Shown piece by piece: positions 40,864-54,900 of a stretch of DNA of 64,000 bases. The position numbers and the translations under genes were made by a program. The notes under the pieces were generated by a model. It saw nothing but the letters and a program-made list of their open reading frames with translations. It made no database searches and had not been told where the DNA came from. How positions within the stretch are numbered: the first letter of the stretch is position 1; each line of letters starts with the position of its first letter. The DNA comes from Prosapia bicincta. Taxonomy: Eukaryota > Arthropoda > Insecta > Hemiptera > Cercopidae. Location of the stretch: contig JBAIZL010000005.1 in the NCBI GenBank assembly GCA_036971475.1, positions 160,830,386-160,894,385 of the forward strand, in the 5' to 3' direction.

Positions 40864-43800
40864 GTTTGTATCATCATGTTACTTTAAACAGTAGAATATT
40901 AGTAGTTGAACAATAAAAGTATTGGAAAAAACCTAAATATACAAAAATAGTAAAAAATAACTTATATTTCAAGTTACCTAAGGTAAAACCCATATCTACA
41001 TTTCAATGACTGTCATCATCATTAGAGCATCTTATTACAAAATTACATTTTAGAATATAATTGTTTACAAACTAAACTTATGCCTACCATTCTCTGCCAT
41101 CGTTATATATAAAATGTGAATTAAGCTCTGCCCTCTCTCCAGTTTCGACCAACAAACAACAGTCAGCCATCTTGAACCATACAGGCCATGTCAGAAAAGA
41201 CTAAACTATAGTAATAAATATACAATATAAACTACATCTAATAACAATAAATAAAATAAAACTGATTAAAATAATGCATCTTAAATAAAATATAACTATT
41301 AAAGCAAAGAGGGTATAGGCGAGTTAGGGGTAGACCCTTTATCTATATTCTTTTTTTTATTATTTGATGCAACTATAAATATACTTCAATAACTATTCAG
41401 TAATTTTTTGTAGTTAATACTTTTAGTTAATATATATAACATTTTGATCTAATACATCCTGATTATGAAGGACATGTTTTGATACACTTGATTTTTCTGA
41501 CCTATGATATTTATATATGTGCAAGTGCTCTTTAAATCTAGTTACAATTATTGCTTTGGTTGACCTAGATACTTCTCATCACAATGTATTACAAATTATC
41601 TTATACAATTCCTGATTTTTCCAAATTGTATCTTATCTTTTAGAGTTACTTAATAAAGACACTTATCTTTTTGTTACTCTTTTTATATTTAGAGTTACTT
41701 AATAAATTAAGCCTAAGTTTATTTTGACTGTTATAAGTTGTCTTTATATTTATCTTTTTAAAAATGGAATCCAACCCTTTTGTTAAAATAATATCAAAAG
41801 GTAAGGTAGTGTAATTACATTTTTTATCATAATTTTGAAGAGTGGTAGATTTGGTTGAAAGATATTTTCATCTTCGTTTCCTAACAATATTATTTATAAT
41901 TTTTATATCAAAATCATTATATCTAGCCACTTCTTTGATATAATTAACATCTTGGATTAAGTGATACATTAATTGCTCTGTTAATCAAACTATTGAATGG
42001 TTCATACAATAGTTGGAGCTATTAAAATATATCTATTACTGTTAGAAAGGTTCCTATACATTTTTGTGTTATTGGGTTTTTTCCAATATATTTATTGTAA
42101 TATATTGTACCACTGTCCTTTTGATATTGTATATTGTAGTTGAAGTTAAACTTATATACATAAAAATTCAACATTTTGCTAATTTTAGTTTTTTAAAAAT
42201 TTCCCTTGTAGTTATATTTGGATATTCAAAAAGAATGTGTGTGGTTTGATTAATACCAACTACTGTGAACAAATATTTCAAAGGAGCATAACCCCACTGT
42301 ATGTAAGTAATCAATTCATATGTATATATTTCTTTAAAGCTTGTTTCATTTCCTTTACAAAAATCTGTAATTTGTTGTAAAAATGGTATTTATTATAAGT
42401 CAGGGACTGTTTGTATTTTATCTAAAAACCCCCAGGCAGATAGAGATGGGCACTTATTAAGAGACTAGTCTTCAAAGTGTTAAAAATATTTATTTTTCAT
42501 TGCTATTTGTAGTTTTAATTTATTAGTGTGAGGTAGTAAGTATTGTTTATTTGTAAGATATTATTTTTAATAGTGTGTATAAGTTAATTATTTAGTTACT
42601 TTGTGTAGATTTAAACAGAGAAGGAATCATATTCAATATAAACTTTCTACCGCCCATTGAAATTGTGTTTATTCTTCCGCCTGATTATCCTTCTCGAGCA
42701 CCACCATGGTTTACAATATCTTGTCCATGGTTGACCAAGGAATCGGTAAGTTATTTGTGGATAATATCTGCAAACAAATTTTGTGTTATTCTTATATTTT
42801 TTTAATTGTATATCTGGCAGGCCACAAACCACTACAAAGTTCCTATTTCATGTTTTTTTTTAGTTATATATTAGCTACTGTAAATACTCAATAGCATATT
42901 TAGTTTATATATGTGTATAAATCTTTAATATCAAAATACCTGGTTCTTAATTTAGACACTAACCTTTTCTGGAAAAAGTCATATATAAGTGTATGACAAA
43001 CCTGGTAAAAACATCAACATGTAAAAAATGATATACACAGATGTTCTTGCATACATAAAAGACATGTTCGTTACAACAATGAATATGCCTCTAAAGCTAT
43101 GTCATTGGTTAGTCAACAGAATCTACAAAATCTTGATAGAATTCAGAATAATGCTTATAAAATTGTCAATGGTGCAGCCTTCTCAATTCCCATAAGTAAA
43201 ATACAAACTGAGCCAGAACCATTATAGACAACATATAACAAACTAGTTTTTAAGTTCTGGGATCATTTATTAACATTTAATAAATGCCAGTTATTAAGGG
43301 TAGATCACTGACACTGGTCTAATTATATACCAGACACACACTGATAAAATCTCAGCTAGTCCTCCTACAACATGGAGAAGAACTAAGAAAAAAGTGAATT
43401 AAATTTGACCCACTCAAAATTTTCAACCGTATGAGATATGCCATGCTTTTTCAACATTTATTGCTGCTAAACCCTAAAACCACCAAGTGTCTTGCAAATC
43501 CAGAACTAAAGAATTTTACTTTGAAGACAATACTTACTTTTATAGTCAGATTGGCTCCATGTAGACATTTAAACTGGCCCAGTAAAATTGGTGCTAGACC
43601 CAAGTTAGCTAAGGCTTTGGTTCAAACACAAGTAATTGTGACAGATAGATAGTAGAAGTACAACTAGCTGCAGTGACACTTGTTCTTATCACCCAGAAAC
43701 AGAGCTCTAACATGCCGTCTTTATTGAATCCCAGGCTGCAATTGACAACGTAAACATTTTCTACTGCCAAAAATCAATCTTCCTCCTACAATAAAATAAC

Positions 43801-46800
43801 ATAAATTGGCTTCCATTGGATTCAAAGTCATGATTTAGGATTACAGAATAATACATATCAGTACACACAAATTTATTTTGAAAATTTGTTACAATAACTT
43901 TATCTAAATGTATTAGATGAACACGTGAACATGTAAAAAGATGTAAGTCTTCAGAGATGAAATTAAACTGAGCTTTATAGGGCAGTTCTATTGTGACATA
44001 TAGTTCCATAAATAACTGTCAAGTATCGTTAACAAACAAATCAGTTTATCATATCAAAGGATACTTACATTACAAAATTAGTAATTATATTGCGGCTACA
44101 TGATTACAAAAATAAAGCCAGTGTTCTTGAACCAATACATTCAGACATAACGTGACGTTAAGAAGTTTCAGTGTCTTTGACATGTGTTGAAGGGTTATTG
44201 TTTTCGTGTCCATGGAGTTCTAGACAACATCGAAAGACAACCTCGATAACGGCCTCCAGAAAGGTGACGCATTGGGAATAATCTCAGGGTTACCTGTCAT
44301 GCCCAACAATTACAAGATTACCAATGAATCTTTACAAAGGTGTTATGTCAATCCTTGCAACTCTCAGACTACTATGTCAAACAGATCCGAAACTTCTTGG
44401 CCATGAAGAGAGCACTCATGACAAACTTAATAGATATCTTTCTACACATTCTAATTGAGTCAGTGCCCCTAAGACTTTCCACTCATTCAACTGTCTGAAA
44501 ATAATCTGCTATGACTAAGAAACCCTTGCAGACTCCACTGACTGCTTTAAATACTAGTCGATCACCGAAAGATACTTGTCACTCAAGGTACTGGCTTTGT
44601 GTCGTCAGGGACATGTCTTCTCACTCTTTCTGACATCCTTGACCACGTCTGCATGCACTTAATTTTTCTTCTCGATCACACACACCACCACCTGCGACTT
44701 CTTCATGATCTGACTCTGGCAGCCCCACTACCATTTGTTTGTTTTGCGCTGGCGCTAATATATTTCATTGTAAAATTTTCAACTACCTTTTTATTCCTGA
44801 ACGTCGCTGTAAGGTAAAACAGCACCAACTGTGCTTCTGGCTGCATATATGCTTCAACTAAATCATTGTAAATACCAACATAACTTGCTACTACTTTAAG
44901 AAGTGCTAACCTCTCAATCTCCATGACATTTTCGATCTCGACACTACTCAAGCCTAAAAATTGGTGTTTCTCTTACTTAACTTTCATTAACTACTCTGGG
45001 ATAAACCCACCCTATACTGGAAATTTTCTTGCTGGACCACTTCTTATCGAAAATCTCTTCACATTGAAAAATCTCTTACTCAGCCACCTCATAATGGATA
45101 TCCACAAATCTCAGCATCATCTAAGAAAGCGTTGATTCATTAGAGTTACAAACCAGGAAATGATCATTCCTCATCTGGCGTTAAATTGAAACACTCTCCT
45201 ATCAAACTCACTCCTTGTTTTAACTTAATTATCTGTCTTCAGCATAAACAACCTAATAAAAATGTTCTTTGGCCTCTGATGTCTTTTCTTTATAAGCTAG
45301 AGCTCAGAGTGGGTGGCAGGTTGAACCATTTTGCTTTTGTTTATAGTACTAAGCATCCTCTGGTTTTACCCAAAAAGGACCTACACACAGGCCTTATGCG
45401 CCACCACTTTCATTATCTTTCTCTGCACTCTGAAGCTCATACTTCTCATCCTCTTTTGCTCAAGAAATACTGAATCACCTTTACGATCTTCAACAAAGCT
45501 TCCTCTTCAGCAATATTTACATCTTACCTCTACTCTCCTTGAAGTCTACTCATCTCTTTCACTCTCTGAAGAACTCTCTTTGTTAAGAACAGTTTCGACA
45601 AAACTCCTTTTCCATCCTTAGCTTTCCCTTGTCACTCCTTTTTCTCTAGCCTTCTGCTACCTCTGCCTTCTTTTCTTTCTCTTCAAACCCTGTGTTTAAA
45701 AACTAATAGTTTATGTTGGACTGTGATTTTGGTACAGAATCTAATTTTTTTAAAACCGTTTTCTAATCAATCTCAGTTGGTTGCAGACAATTGTTTTAAG
45801 CTCTCTGTCAAAGTATTGCACACAATCTACTGCATACTTTAGGCCTACATAATTAATGAGCAATTCTGTCTTTGCTCTATGCCTATGTGACTTTTCAAAT
45901 ATCCACTATCTAAAAGCCTATGTGATGATAACATCATCGCCCAAAATTCTTTGCCCTTTATATTTTTTTTTCTGTTATCATCAGAGGCATAGAGCAAAGA
46001 AAGAATTGTCTTAATTATGTAGGCCTAAAGTGTGCAGTATGTCATGCACATTACTTTGACAGATATCCTAAAATAGTTGTTTGCTACCAACTAAGTTAGA
46101 TCAGAAAACATTAAAAGGAGATTAGTTTTTATACCAAACAACTTTGGGCTGATAGTTGACAAATTCTCCCTTTGTTAGAAATCTTGGATTTTTGTACTTA
46201 CTTAGAGCCTTAGATTTATATTGTCTAAGACAGTCTAAGTCAATTTATAATTGTCTAAGAATCGTTTTTCATATAGTCCATTATTTTATAACTGTTCACA
46301 ACATAATTCCCAACTGTTTTTAATAAATTCCCAATTGTAGGTAATGAAACTCACAGAACACATATTGAAATTTTTAGCAGTAGATTTCAAGATTCATTCG
46401 TTGTAAAGAGAAGGTAAATGTCTTTATGAACACTTTTTTTTAAATGTAAATTAAATAAGATGACTTTTTTTAATGTGTACTAGAGGTACACACTATTATT
46501 TTGATGTAACTCAAGTAATTTCAATAAATATCCTCCATAGTTTTTCTTATACGAAGTAGTTTTTATTAAGATTATCTCCAAAGATAATCTATGTCTTACA
46601 TAAATATCGTAACAGCTATTTAATATTCTTCACAAGGCTGGTAGTTAATAATTACCACAGAGTAAATTGCTTGCATTTAGCATAACCTACACTAAATATG
46701 TGAGTTTGTTAAATTATTGAATATACATTGTATTTTATTCACAGAAATATAAATTATGTGTTTCCAAAAGGAAGCAGATCTAATTATATTAAAACGAAAT

Positions 46801-49654
46801 GAATTAATGTATTTTTGTGAATTTTAGCATTAAACATAAAAAATTGGGCGAATAGGTTAAAAAAGTGTTAAATTATGGTACCAAAAATATTTTTGTTATT
46901 GATTACATAATCTTTTACAATTCTTTGTCTATTAATTGCCTTTTATAAAACCATAATAATAATAATGAAATGTTTTAGCTATTATATATTGTTACTGATA
47001 TACTCTTTTTTACAGCTGATTAAACTGTGTGAAAAAATGGACGAACTGTGGGAAGAAAACAAAGGTTCGGAAATTTTATACAATTGGACACAATTCTTAA
47101 AAGAAGAATCATTATCATTTCTTGGTATTGCAGATAAGTTAGAAATAAGTCTTACTAAAATAGAAAAGGAAATAAAACAAGAAGTAAATGATTCTGAAAC
47201 ACACCATTCAAATACTTTTGAAACTGATAAATCACTGCTAACAAATAGTTTAAATAAAACCATTGCAGCAGAAAATTGTAATATAGATGATAGTAGTAGT
47301 AAATCTTCACCAAGTAATGGGCATTCTAGTAGGGAATGCACTGAGGAAAGAAACGATAGTACATCTAGACAACCTAATAGACATAAGAGGCAAACATTTA
47401 TTAATAAGCGAGGAATGTCTCATAATAGTCCTATATCAAATAATCCTGCAGGTGAGGGATTTGCACATTATGAAAATAATTATCCACCTCATAGTAAAAG
47501 TACAAGAAATTATATTAGAAACAATGAATTCCGAGTTAATAATAATAGAAGAAATTATACTAAGTTTAATTCAGACCATAATGAACATTTTAGACGGTAC
47601 GAAAGAAGAAGCCCTCAGTTTTTTGAAGGATGTGGTTACAAATCTTCGGGGTATAGAAATACTACTCATTATAAAAGACACAAGTCTCCTATTGAGAGAA
47701 AAATTTTAGATAATTCATTGAAAAAAGGGGGAAGTTGTGTAGCTGAATTGACATTTAATGAAAGTCAATTGGATAGTGAAAAAGATAAAGATAATTTAGA
47801 AGAAAAGAGAATTTTTGAGAAAAATAAAAGGTATCAAAGAAATTATAATGGCACAGACTCTAACTATAATAAGCCTAGAAGAATGTATAATGATAGTAAG
47901 CCTAGAAGAACGTATGATCAATCCTTGAATGAATCACAGTGTTCTTACAATAGTCGATATCTAGCTCGAAGAGGCAAAAATAGACATTTTTCAAAGGTTC
48001 AAACCAGTAATAATGCTTCAAATGAAATTGGTGAAAAAATAGAAACAATGGTTGCTAATTTAAATATTTCTGAGGAAAAAGACTGTGCACAAAAAAATAA
48101 TCAACTGAAAGTAGACATACCTGTAGAAGAAAGTACAGTTGAAAAGAGAGTTAAGGATCACATTGGTCAATTTTATAATGAACATGTCCATTTGTTTCTA
48201 CAGAGCTATGATGAAGATAGAGCAAAAATTGAGTTTTTGCGGAATATTTATCCATGTAACATTTGTTTCCAGGTAAGTTATTTGGTTATTAATTTTTAGA
48301 ATAATATAAGTTGAATATTAGTACACTTCTTTCTGTTTGGGTTGAAAAAATCACTTGCCATACTATACATAAAGCATGCAAAATTCAGCAGTTTTTATAC
48401 ACAATATAAAAGAAAACTCTAGACATTTGGTACTTTCAGACTGTAATAAATTCAGAAACCAATGCAATAATGAGGCCATGTTTCACTTCACTCATGAACT
48501 ATTTATCTTACATGGCAGTAAATTTTATTTAATTTTATAAAAAAAAAACAAATTACCTTAACCATAAACTTTTTAGGTATATTGTTATGTATGTAGTAAA
48601 ACTGAATGCTCCATTTCTAATAAAACTTTGATTTTATAAACTTTGCTGTGTGTATTAAGTGAGGCTAAATATGTACTATTTGCAAACATTTAATTTTTTG
48701 ATTTCCCCCCAATTTTTACAAATTGTATGTTCCTTAGTATTAACTCTACATCACTAGATATAATTTTTGCAATATCATTTGTCTGAAAATTATAAATATC
48801 CAACTCTTTTTATTTTGTGTTTTAGGACAAACCTGGTGTGGAATCTACCGAGTTCTTACCTTGCAAACACGTGTTTTGTCGTGAATGTATTGGTGGTTAT
48901 TTTGAAACACGTATAAAAGATGGTACAGTAAATAATATCAGATGTCCAGAAGACAAATGCACTTCTGAAGCTATTCCATCACAGGTAATTTTACAAAGTA
49001 CTTGTTACTATGTTTAACAAAAACAATTGCAAATATTTCTTTTTATAATCGAGTATGAGAATTAAATACAGTACTATTAAAAATATTTGAAAATCTCCCA
49101 CCTCCTCTCTCTCTCTCTACCTTCTCCCCCTCTCTCTCTACCTCCCTCGCTTTCTCTCTCTTTAAAATGTTGATTTTAAATGCTAAAAATTTAAATATAA
49201 TACACGATTGCTTCAATCATCTGTATACAATTGCATATATTTTCCATTAAATAATACAATATTATAACCTTGTATTACGGTTCCATATTCATTATCTATT
49301 ATTAGTTGTTTTAAAATTTATTAAATAAACATATGAAGTGACAAATTTAAACGAGAGCAGGCCAAAGCGCTAACATAAATGTGTATGTATATATTTTTAA
49401 ATAAATAAAACCTCTAAACCACAAATAACTTTTATTTTAAACCTTATGTACATTTCAATTGCCCAGCAATCATCTTCAGAGGTATTTAAAAAATACAACT
49501 GACTGAATACAGTTAGTTGTATTTTTTAAATACCTCTGAAGATAATTGCTGGGCAATTGAAATGTACATAAGGTTTAAAATAAAAGTTATTTGTGGTTTA
49601 AAGGTTTTATTTATTTAAAAATAAACATTACGCCACAGTTGCTTCATACAGTTG

Positions 49655-49726
<72 letters not shown>

Positions 49727-51924
49727 GGTTAGTTTTGGTTGGTAAAGATTATTTAGATTTTTTGGACTAGGAGACTGACAGACTTACCTTGGTAAGAGTC
49801 CACTCTGTAGTCTTGAAATAGAAACACATAAAAGCACTTAAACAATGATATATTTCAACCACACAGTGGTCTTTGTCAATCGAAGAGAAAACACAAAAAG
49901 AAATATGAGAGAATGAAATAAAATAATTGTAATCACAGATTGTGTAGAGTAGAAATCAGATGTCACAGATGCACAGATTAAAGATATATATATATATTGT
50001 TTCCATGAGCATATGAGTGATTATAGTTTATATAAGTCTGTCAGGGGAAAAGAGATAAGGCTATTTGGACACAAAAAAAAAAAATAAATAAATAAATAAA
50101 AAAAAAAAAAAAAAAAATGAATTGATTTATCTGATGTTGAGGTTAGGGGATTCTCTGGACTTGGTATACCACTGGTATGATAGTTCCCACCTTCTCAGTT
50201 CTGAGGGATTGCAATCAGGGGGGAGTGATTTAATTATTTTTGTGGTATAGCAGTCATCAAAAGTTGTGATGTTGTGACTCGCAGCATGTTGAGCTGTTGG
50301 TCTATCCATATTCATAATTTTAACATCATGTCTGTGGCCAGTCTGAATATCAGAATGAATGTTACTGATACAAAACTGGAAAAAAACAATAAAATAAACT
50401 ATCTAGACCTAACATTGACCAGAAATACAAATAACAATGAATATTCTATTTATAGGAAACCCACACAAACCATTAATACAATACCAAACCACTCCAACCA
50501 TCCCCCACAACATAAAATGGCCGCTTACAACTCACTTTTATACAGGATGCTAAAATTGCCTCTAAATAATGAAGAAAAAACCAAAAAAAAACAAATAATA
50601 TATCAAATAGCCCAAAAAAATGGATGCAATAAAAAAACTATAGATAAATTAGAATTTAAAATATTAAATAAATTAAAACAACCTAAAATCGAACCACAAA
50701 GAACAAAATGGGCTACATTCACATACAGAGGATACAACATAAAAGGAATAACTAAAACACTAAAAAATAATAATATTAACATAGCCTACAAAAACACAGG
50801 AAACATAATCAACAAAATAAACCAACCAGAAGAAATAGGTCCCACACTTAATAACGGAATATACAAAATCGAATGCCCAGACTGTAATAAAATATACATA
50901 GGCCAAACAAAAAAGAAATTAAAAGACAGATATCAAGAACACCTCAATGCATACATCAAACCTGAAATTTATAACTCAAACTTAGCCACACAAGCAATCA
51001 AAAACAAACACACATTCCCCACATTAAAAAACGTACACCTAGTAAAAAAGGTCCAAAAAGGCCTCAAAATGACAATCTGGGAACAACTAGAAATTTATAA
51101 AAATAAAAATAACATCATTAACGAACAGATACAAATAAAATCAAAAAACGATAAATTATTCAATCTAATAGACGATAGTAACCCCAAAACGAACGTTAAA
51201 AACTCACACAGTGCAGTGAATCTAAAAATAGAAGTTAACGGTACACCAAGGTCAACGGCAAATTCCACGCAGCTCGCAGTCCAAAACACTGTTCAGTATG
51301 CCCGAGGATGGAGACACTAACCAGTCTTTGAAAGTACTCGCATAAATACCAAGTAAGATTCTTGTTTAAGTACATAAATGAAAGTGATAAGTGTATACAA
51401 GAAAACAGTGTTGCATAATCTACAAATATATATATATATATAATATATATATATATATAATAATGATTATTGTAATTTTCATTCCTGATGATGTTGATAC
51501 TGTTTACCGACGAAAAGCTTTGGATATAAATTAATAAATATTCTTGTATTTGAATAACCTATGTTGTTTTAAATTATTAAACAAGAAAACGTATTTTATA
51601 TATATATATATATGCTGATACGTATTCCTTCACGGATGGAAAAATATGATGAATAGTTATTATCTGGAGTACATCCGTTCATTCTGCAGTGCATAAATTT
51701 GCAGTTCCGACATTTTGCTAGAATCTCATCCAGCATTGACAAGGTGAACCCAACAACAGTAGACTTGCTCTTCTACATACGGTTGTTTGTAGTACATATG
51801 GTTTAGTTTTTGTAAAAAATTTGTTACATAATTATTTTTCCTGAAGATGCTGGTACTGTTTTATCGGCGAAAAGCTTTGAATAATATTTGTATTAAAAGT
51901 ATTCTTGTTTTTGAAATATTTTTA

Positions 51925-51963
<39 letters not shown>

Positions 51964-54900
51964 AACATTTATAGAATGGGCTATATAATATTATTTAAGA
52001 ATTGGAAAATAGATGAGAAATAACTCACTCAAAATTTAGAAAGAAATTCATTAAGATATTGGTTAGGTTAAATGAAAACTAAATTTAGGTAAAAGCATAG
52101 AATTGTAAACAAGGTTTTTGAACTGGAAATGTATTAGGAAATTTGTTATATCAAATAACCTAACACATAAATTAAAATAAGATAATCTAATAATAGTTAT
52201 GTGTAAACAAATTTGTAAACTGTAGTAACATAGGGCCTAAGTAATTACTTGAAGGAGAAAGTGAACACGTTTGTAAACAAAAGAAAATTGAAAGGTTATG
52301 TTTCTATGAAAGACCAAGCAAAACACACACAATTCAGAACTATTTCAAAAGTAAAACACAAAGACACTTCACACACTAATAATATTAATAAAATAAACAC
52401 TGGAAGGTTTGTTGAGGATAGGAAATTAAAACAGTAAGTTTCAACCAGGTTTAACCAAGTTAAAACGCCATTCTAAACAAGATTGTTCTTGTTGGTATAA
52501 TCAGCTGGTAAAACGGTGAAAATAGTTCGTTGACATTAACATGTGTGAAAGTCAAGGAAACATTAGCTGTAAAAACAGAAGAAAGTAAGTCTGATGTAAA
52601 GTCTAGTGGAAAGAAATCGAACTAAATTATAACCCATATGTGCTTTTTTTAAGAAGAAAGGCGGCCATATTTTAAACAATTTTAGAATCTAAGGACGCGT
52701 AGTTAGAGCATTCTAGCGTGGGTGACGCTACTAGAGGAACCAGCTAGGACCAGTCAAAATTCTATTTATTTGGAAAGAGTTCGTCTAAATTATACCGTTT
52801 TGTTAAGAAGATTGGCCAACTTAAATTAAGGAGAAGTGAATTACAAAATGTCATACTGTGCTAATATAAAGTGAAATAAATAAGACGAATTTAAGTGTGT
52901 AAAAAGTCAAATTTGGAGAGAACGGAATCTTACGTAAGCTAACTGAAATTTCGATATTTGATAAGTATTAGCGCTATAAAAATAACTTTAGTGGACTTTT
53001 AAGATAATAGAGAAGTTTAAATTTGTATATTAGGATATCTTGTAGTTAATTAATAGTAAGAAATAATCCAGTTCAAATAGTTTAGCCTTTTTGCATTTTC
53101 AAAATTTAATATTGTTTGTTCAAAATTTATTTAATTAACCTAAGAATTTCTAAAAATATAGCCCATGCGATAAACCCAGAGATATCAAGAGATCTTAAAA
53201 TAGCCAAGGGTATAAAAACCTTGTAACTCAAATTTAAAGAATCGAATTTTAGTATATTTTGTTAAAAAATGTTAAGTTGTAAAATTTTGTTTTGTGTATT
53301 GTTTAATGTTGAGATGAAATTGTAATAATAAATGTTAATGAATTGTTCCTGAGTAGTTTTATTTGTCTTAAATAAAAAATTCAATTTATTAAATAGTAAA
53401 ACATAAGTATATTGTATTGTGTCACTTTAAAAATTATGTTATATTTGGCGCAACAACGTGGGGGCTCGATAAAATTTATTTAGAGGGATTTTGAGTCAAA
53501 ATTAATTTAGAACTTTTTATATGAGAAACATTTGAACTGGAAATAGATTTAGAAAATATTATGGAAAATTAAACACTGAGTTGAATAGAATCAAGGCTAG
53601 GTTGATAGTATATATAAAAATTGTTTATGTTTGTATAATAAGTTACTTACAGCTAAAAAAAGAAAAAATATAGGCGAGTTGGTAGTTGTAGGGGACCAGG
53701 AAAAAGGGACAAGTGTGGAAATGAAAGAAATAGAAATGGAAGGCACAGATATGCCAATAGGAAACATGGAGGTAGAAGAAGCTAGGGGACTACCACCTAT
53801 GCAAACCCAAAAGAAAAAGGGAAATAATGAGAATGAAGATTTGAGGGAGATGATGAGATCTCTCATGGAAATGAGTCTAAAAAAAATGGACGAAATAAAA
53901 AAAGAATTAAATGAGAATATAAAGGAGGAAAATAAGGAGATGAGAGAAGAGATGAACAGAGGATTTGCCTCAAGTAGGTTGGATAAGAAATTCGAAAGGC
54001 TAAAGGAAGAGAATAGGAGAATGATAGAGGATATGAGGGAACAGTTGAGAACAGAGAATAATGCTGTAGTAGGAGTTATGAGAAGAGACTTAGAGGAGAA
54101 GATTAAGGAGAATTTAGAGGAAACTAAAGAAATAATAGCTGATGTGACAGAAATTAATAAGAAAGAGATAGAGAAGGTAGAAAAAATGACAATACAGAAC
54201 AGGGAAGAGTTAAGAGTTTTAAATAGGGAGATAGCTATTGAGAAAAACAATAATAATGATAGAATTGACCGATTGGAAACAGAAGGAAGAAGGAATAATG
54301 AGAAACAAGGGGAATTGACCCAGAGAATGGAAAAGGTAGAAAAGAAGGTGGAAGAAAGTAAAGGAGGAGAAGGCCTAAGGATCATACAAGTGTCATGCGG
54401 AAATCAGGAGGAGATGCCCAAATTTAATGGGAGGAATGGTAACCCTATGGAGTTCCTAAAAAGACTGGATAGGTATGTGGAGAGAAAATTTGAATGTAGG
54501 ACAGGGGAAAGATTTGAAAATGAATGGAGAGGAATCATAGATAGAGCTTTGGAAGTAGGCGCGGCTAGATGGTGGGAATCAATCAGAGAGGAGGTGGAAA
54601 ATTTCGCGGATTTACAAGATAGGTTTATAGAAAGATACTGGGCCAAAGAAATACAGGAAGGCATTAAAGAGAGAATAGAAAATGAAAGGTATATAGAGGG
54701 AAATGGAAGAGCCAGAGCAGATTATTTCATAGAAAGAGTCATAGTTTTAAAGAACATGACACCACCGCAAAATGAGGAAGAGATAGTCCGGAGATTAAGC
54801 CGGCATTTTAATGAAAGGATACAGTTGTCAAGAAGAGTACAAAATATAAAAACGATCCGAGAGATGGAAAGGATGCTGAATGAGGAGGATATAGAGGAGA

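Larger units (their letters stand above)
42746..47015. other. RNF14 intron 2 with retroelement scraps
   Basis: Holds a LINE fragment (about 43,080-43,330), a BEL/Pao fragment (about 45,180-45,480) and a hairpin repeat (45,804-46,062), each listed separately. The Cys- and His-poor open frames between 43,431 and 45,135 are unassigned and may be further decayed retroelement sequence. Confidence 0.5.

Noticed and set aside
44703..44951. 82-codon minus-strand open frame
   Set aside because: It looks protein-like, but I recognise no family and it lies among decayed retroelement sequence.
53631..53720. Gag starting upstream of the first ATG at 53721
   Set aside because: The frame is open to 53601 but contains no ATG. 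A non-ATG start is possible but unsupported.
53597..54385. 262-codon open frame on the minus strand opposite gag (also 54828-55280)
   Set aside because: A Ser/Phe/Leu-rich mirror of the purine-rich gag coding strand. The real frame is on the plus strand with capsid-like features.
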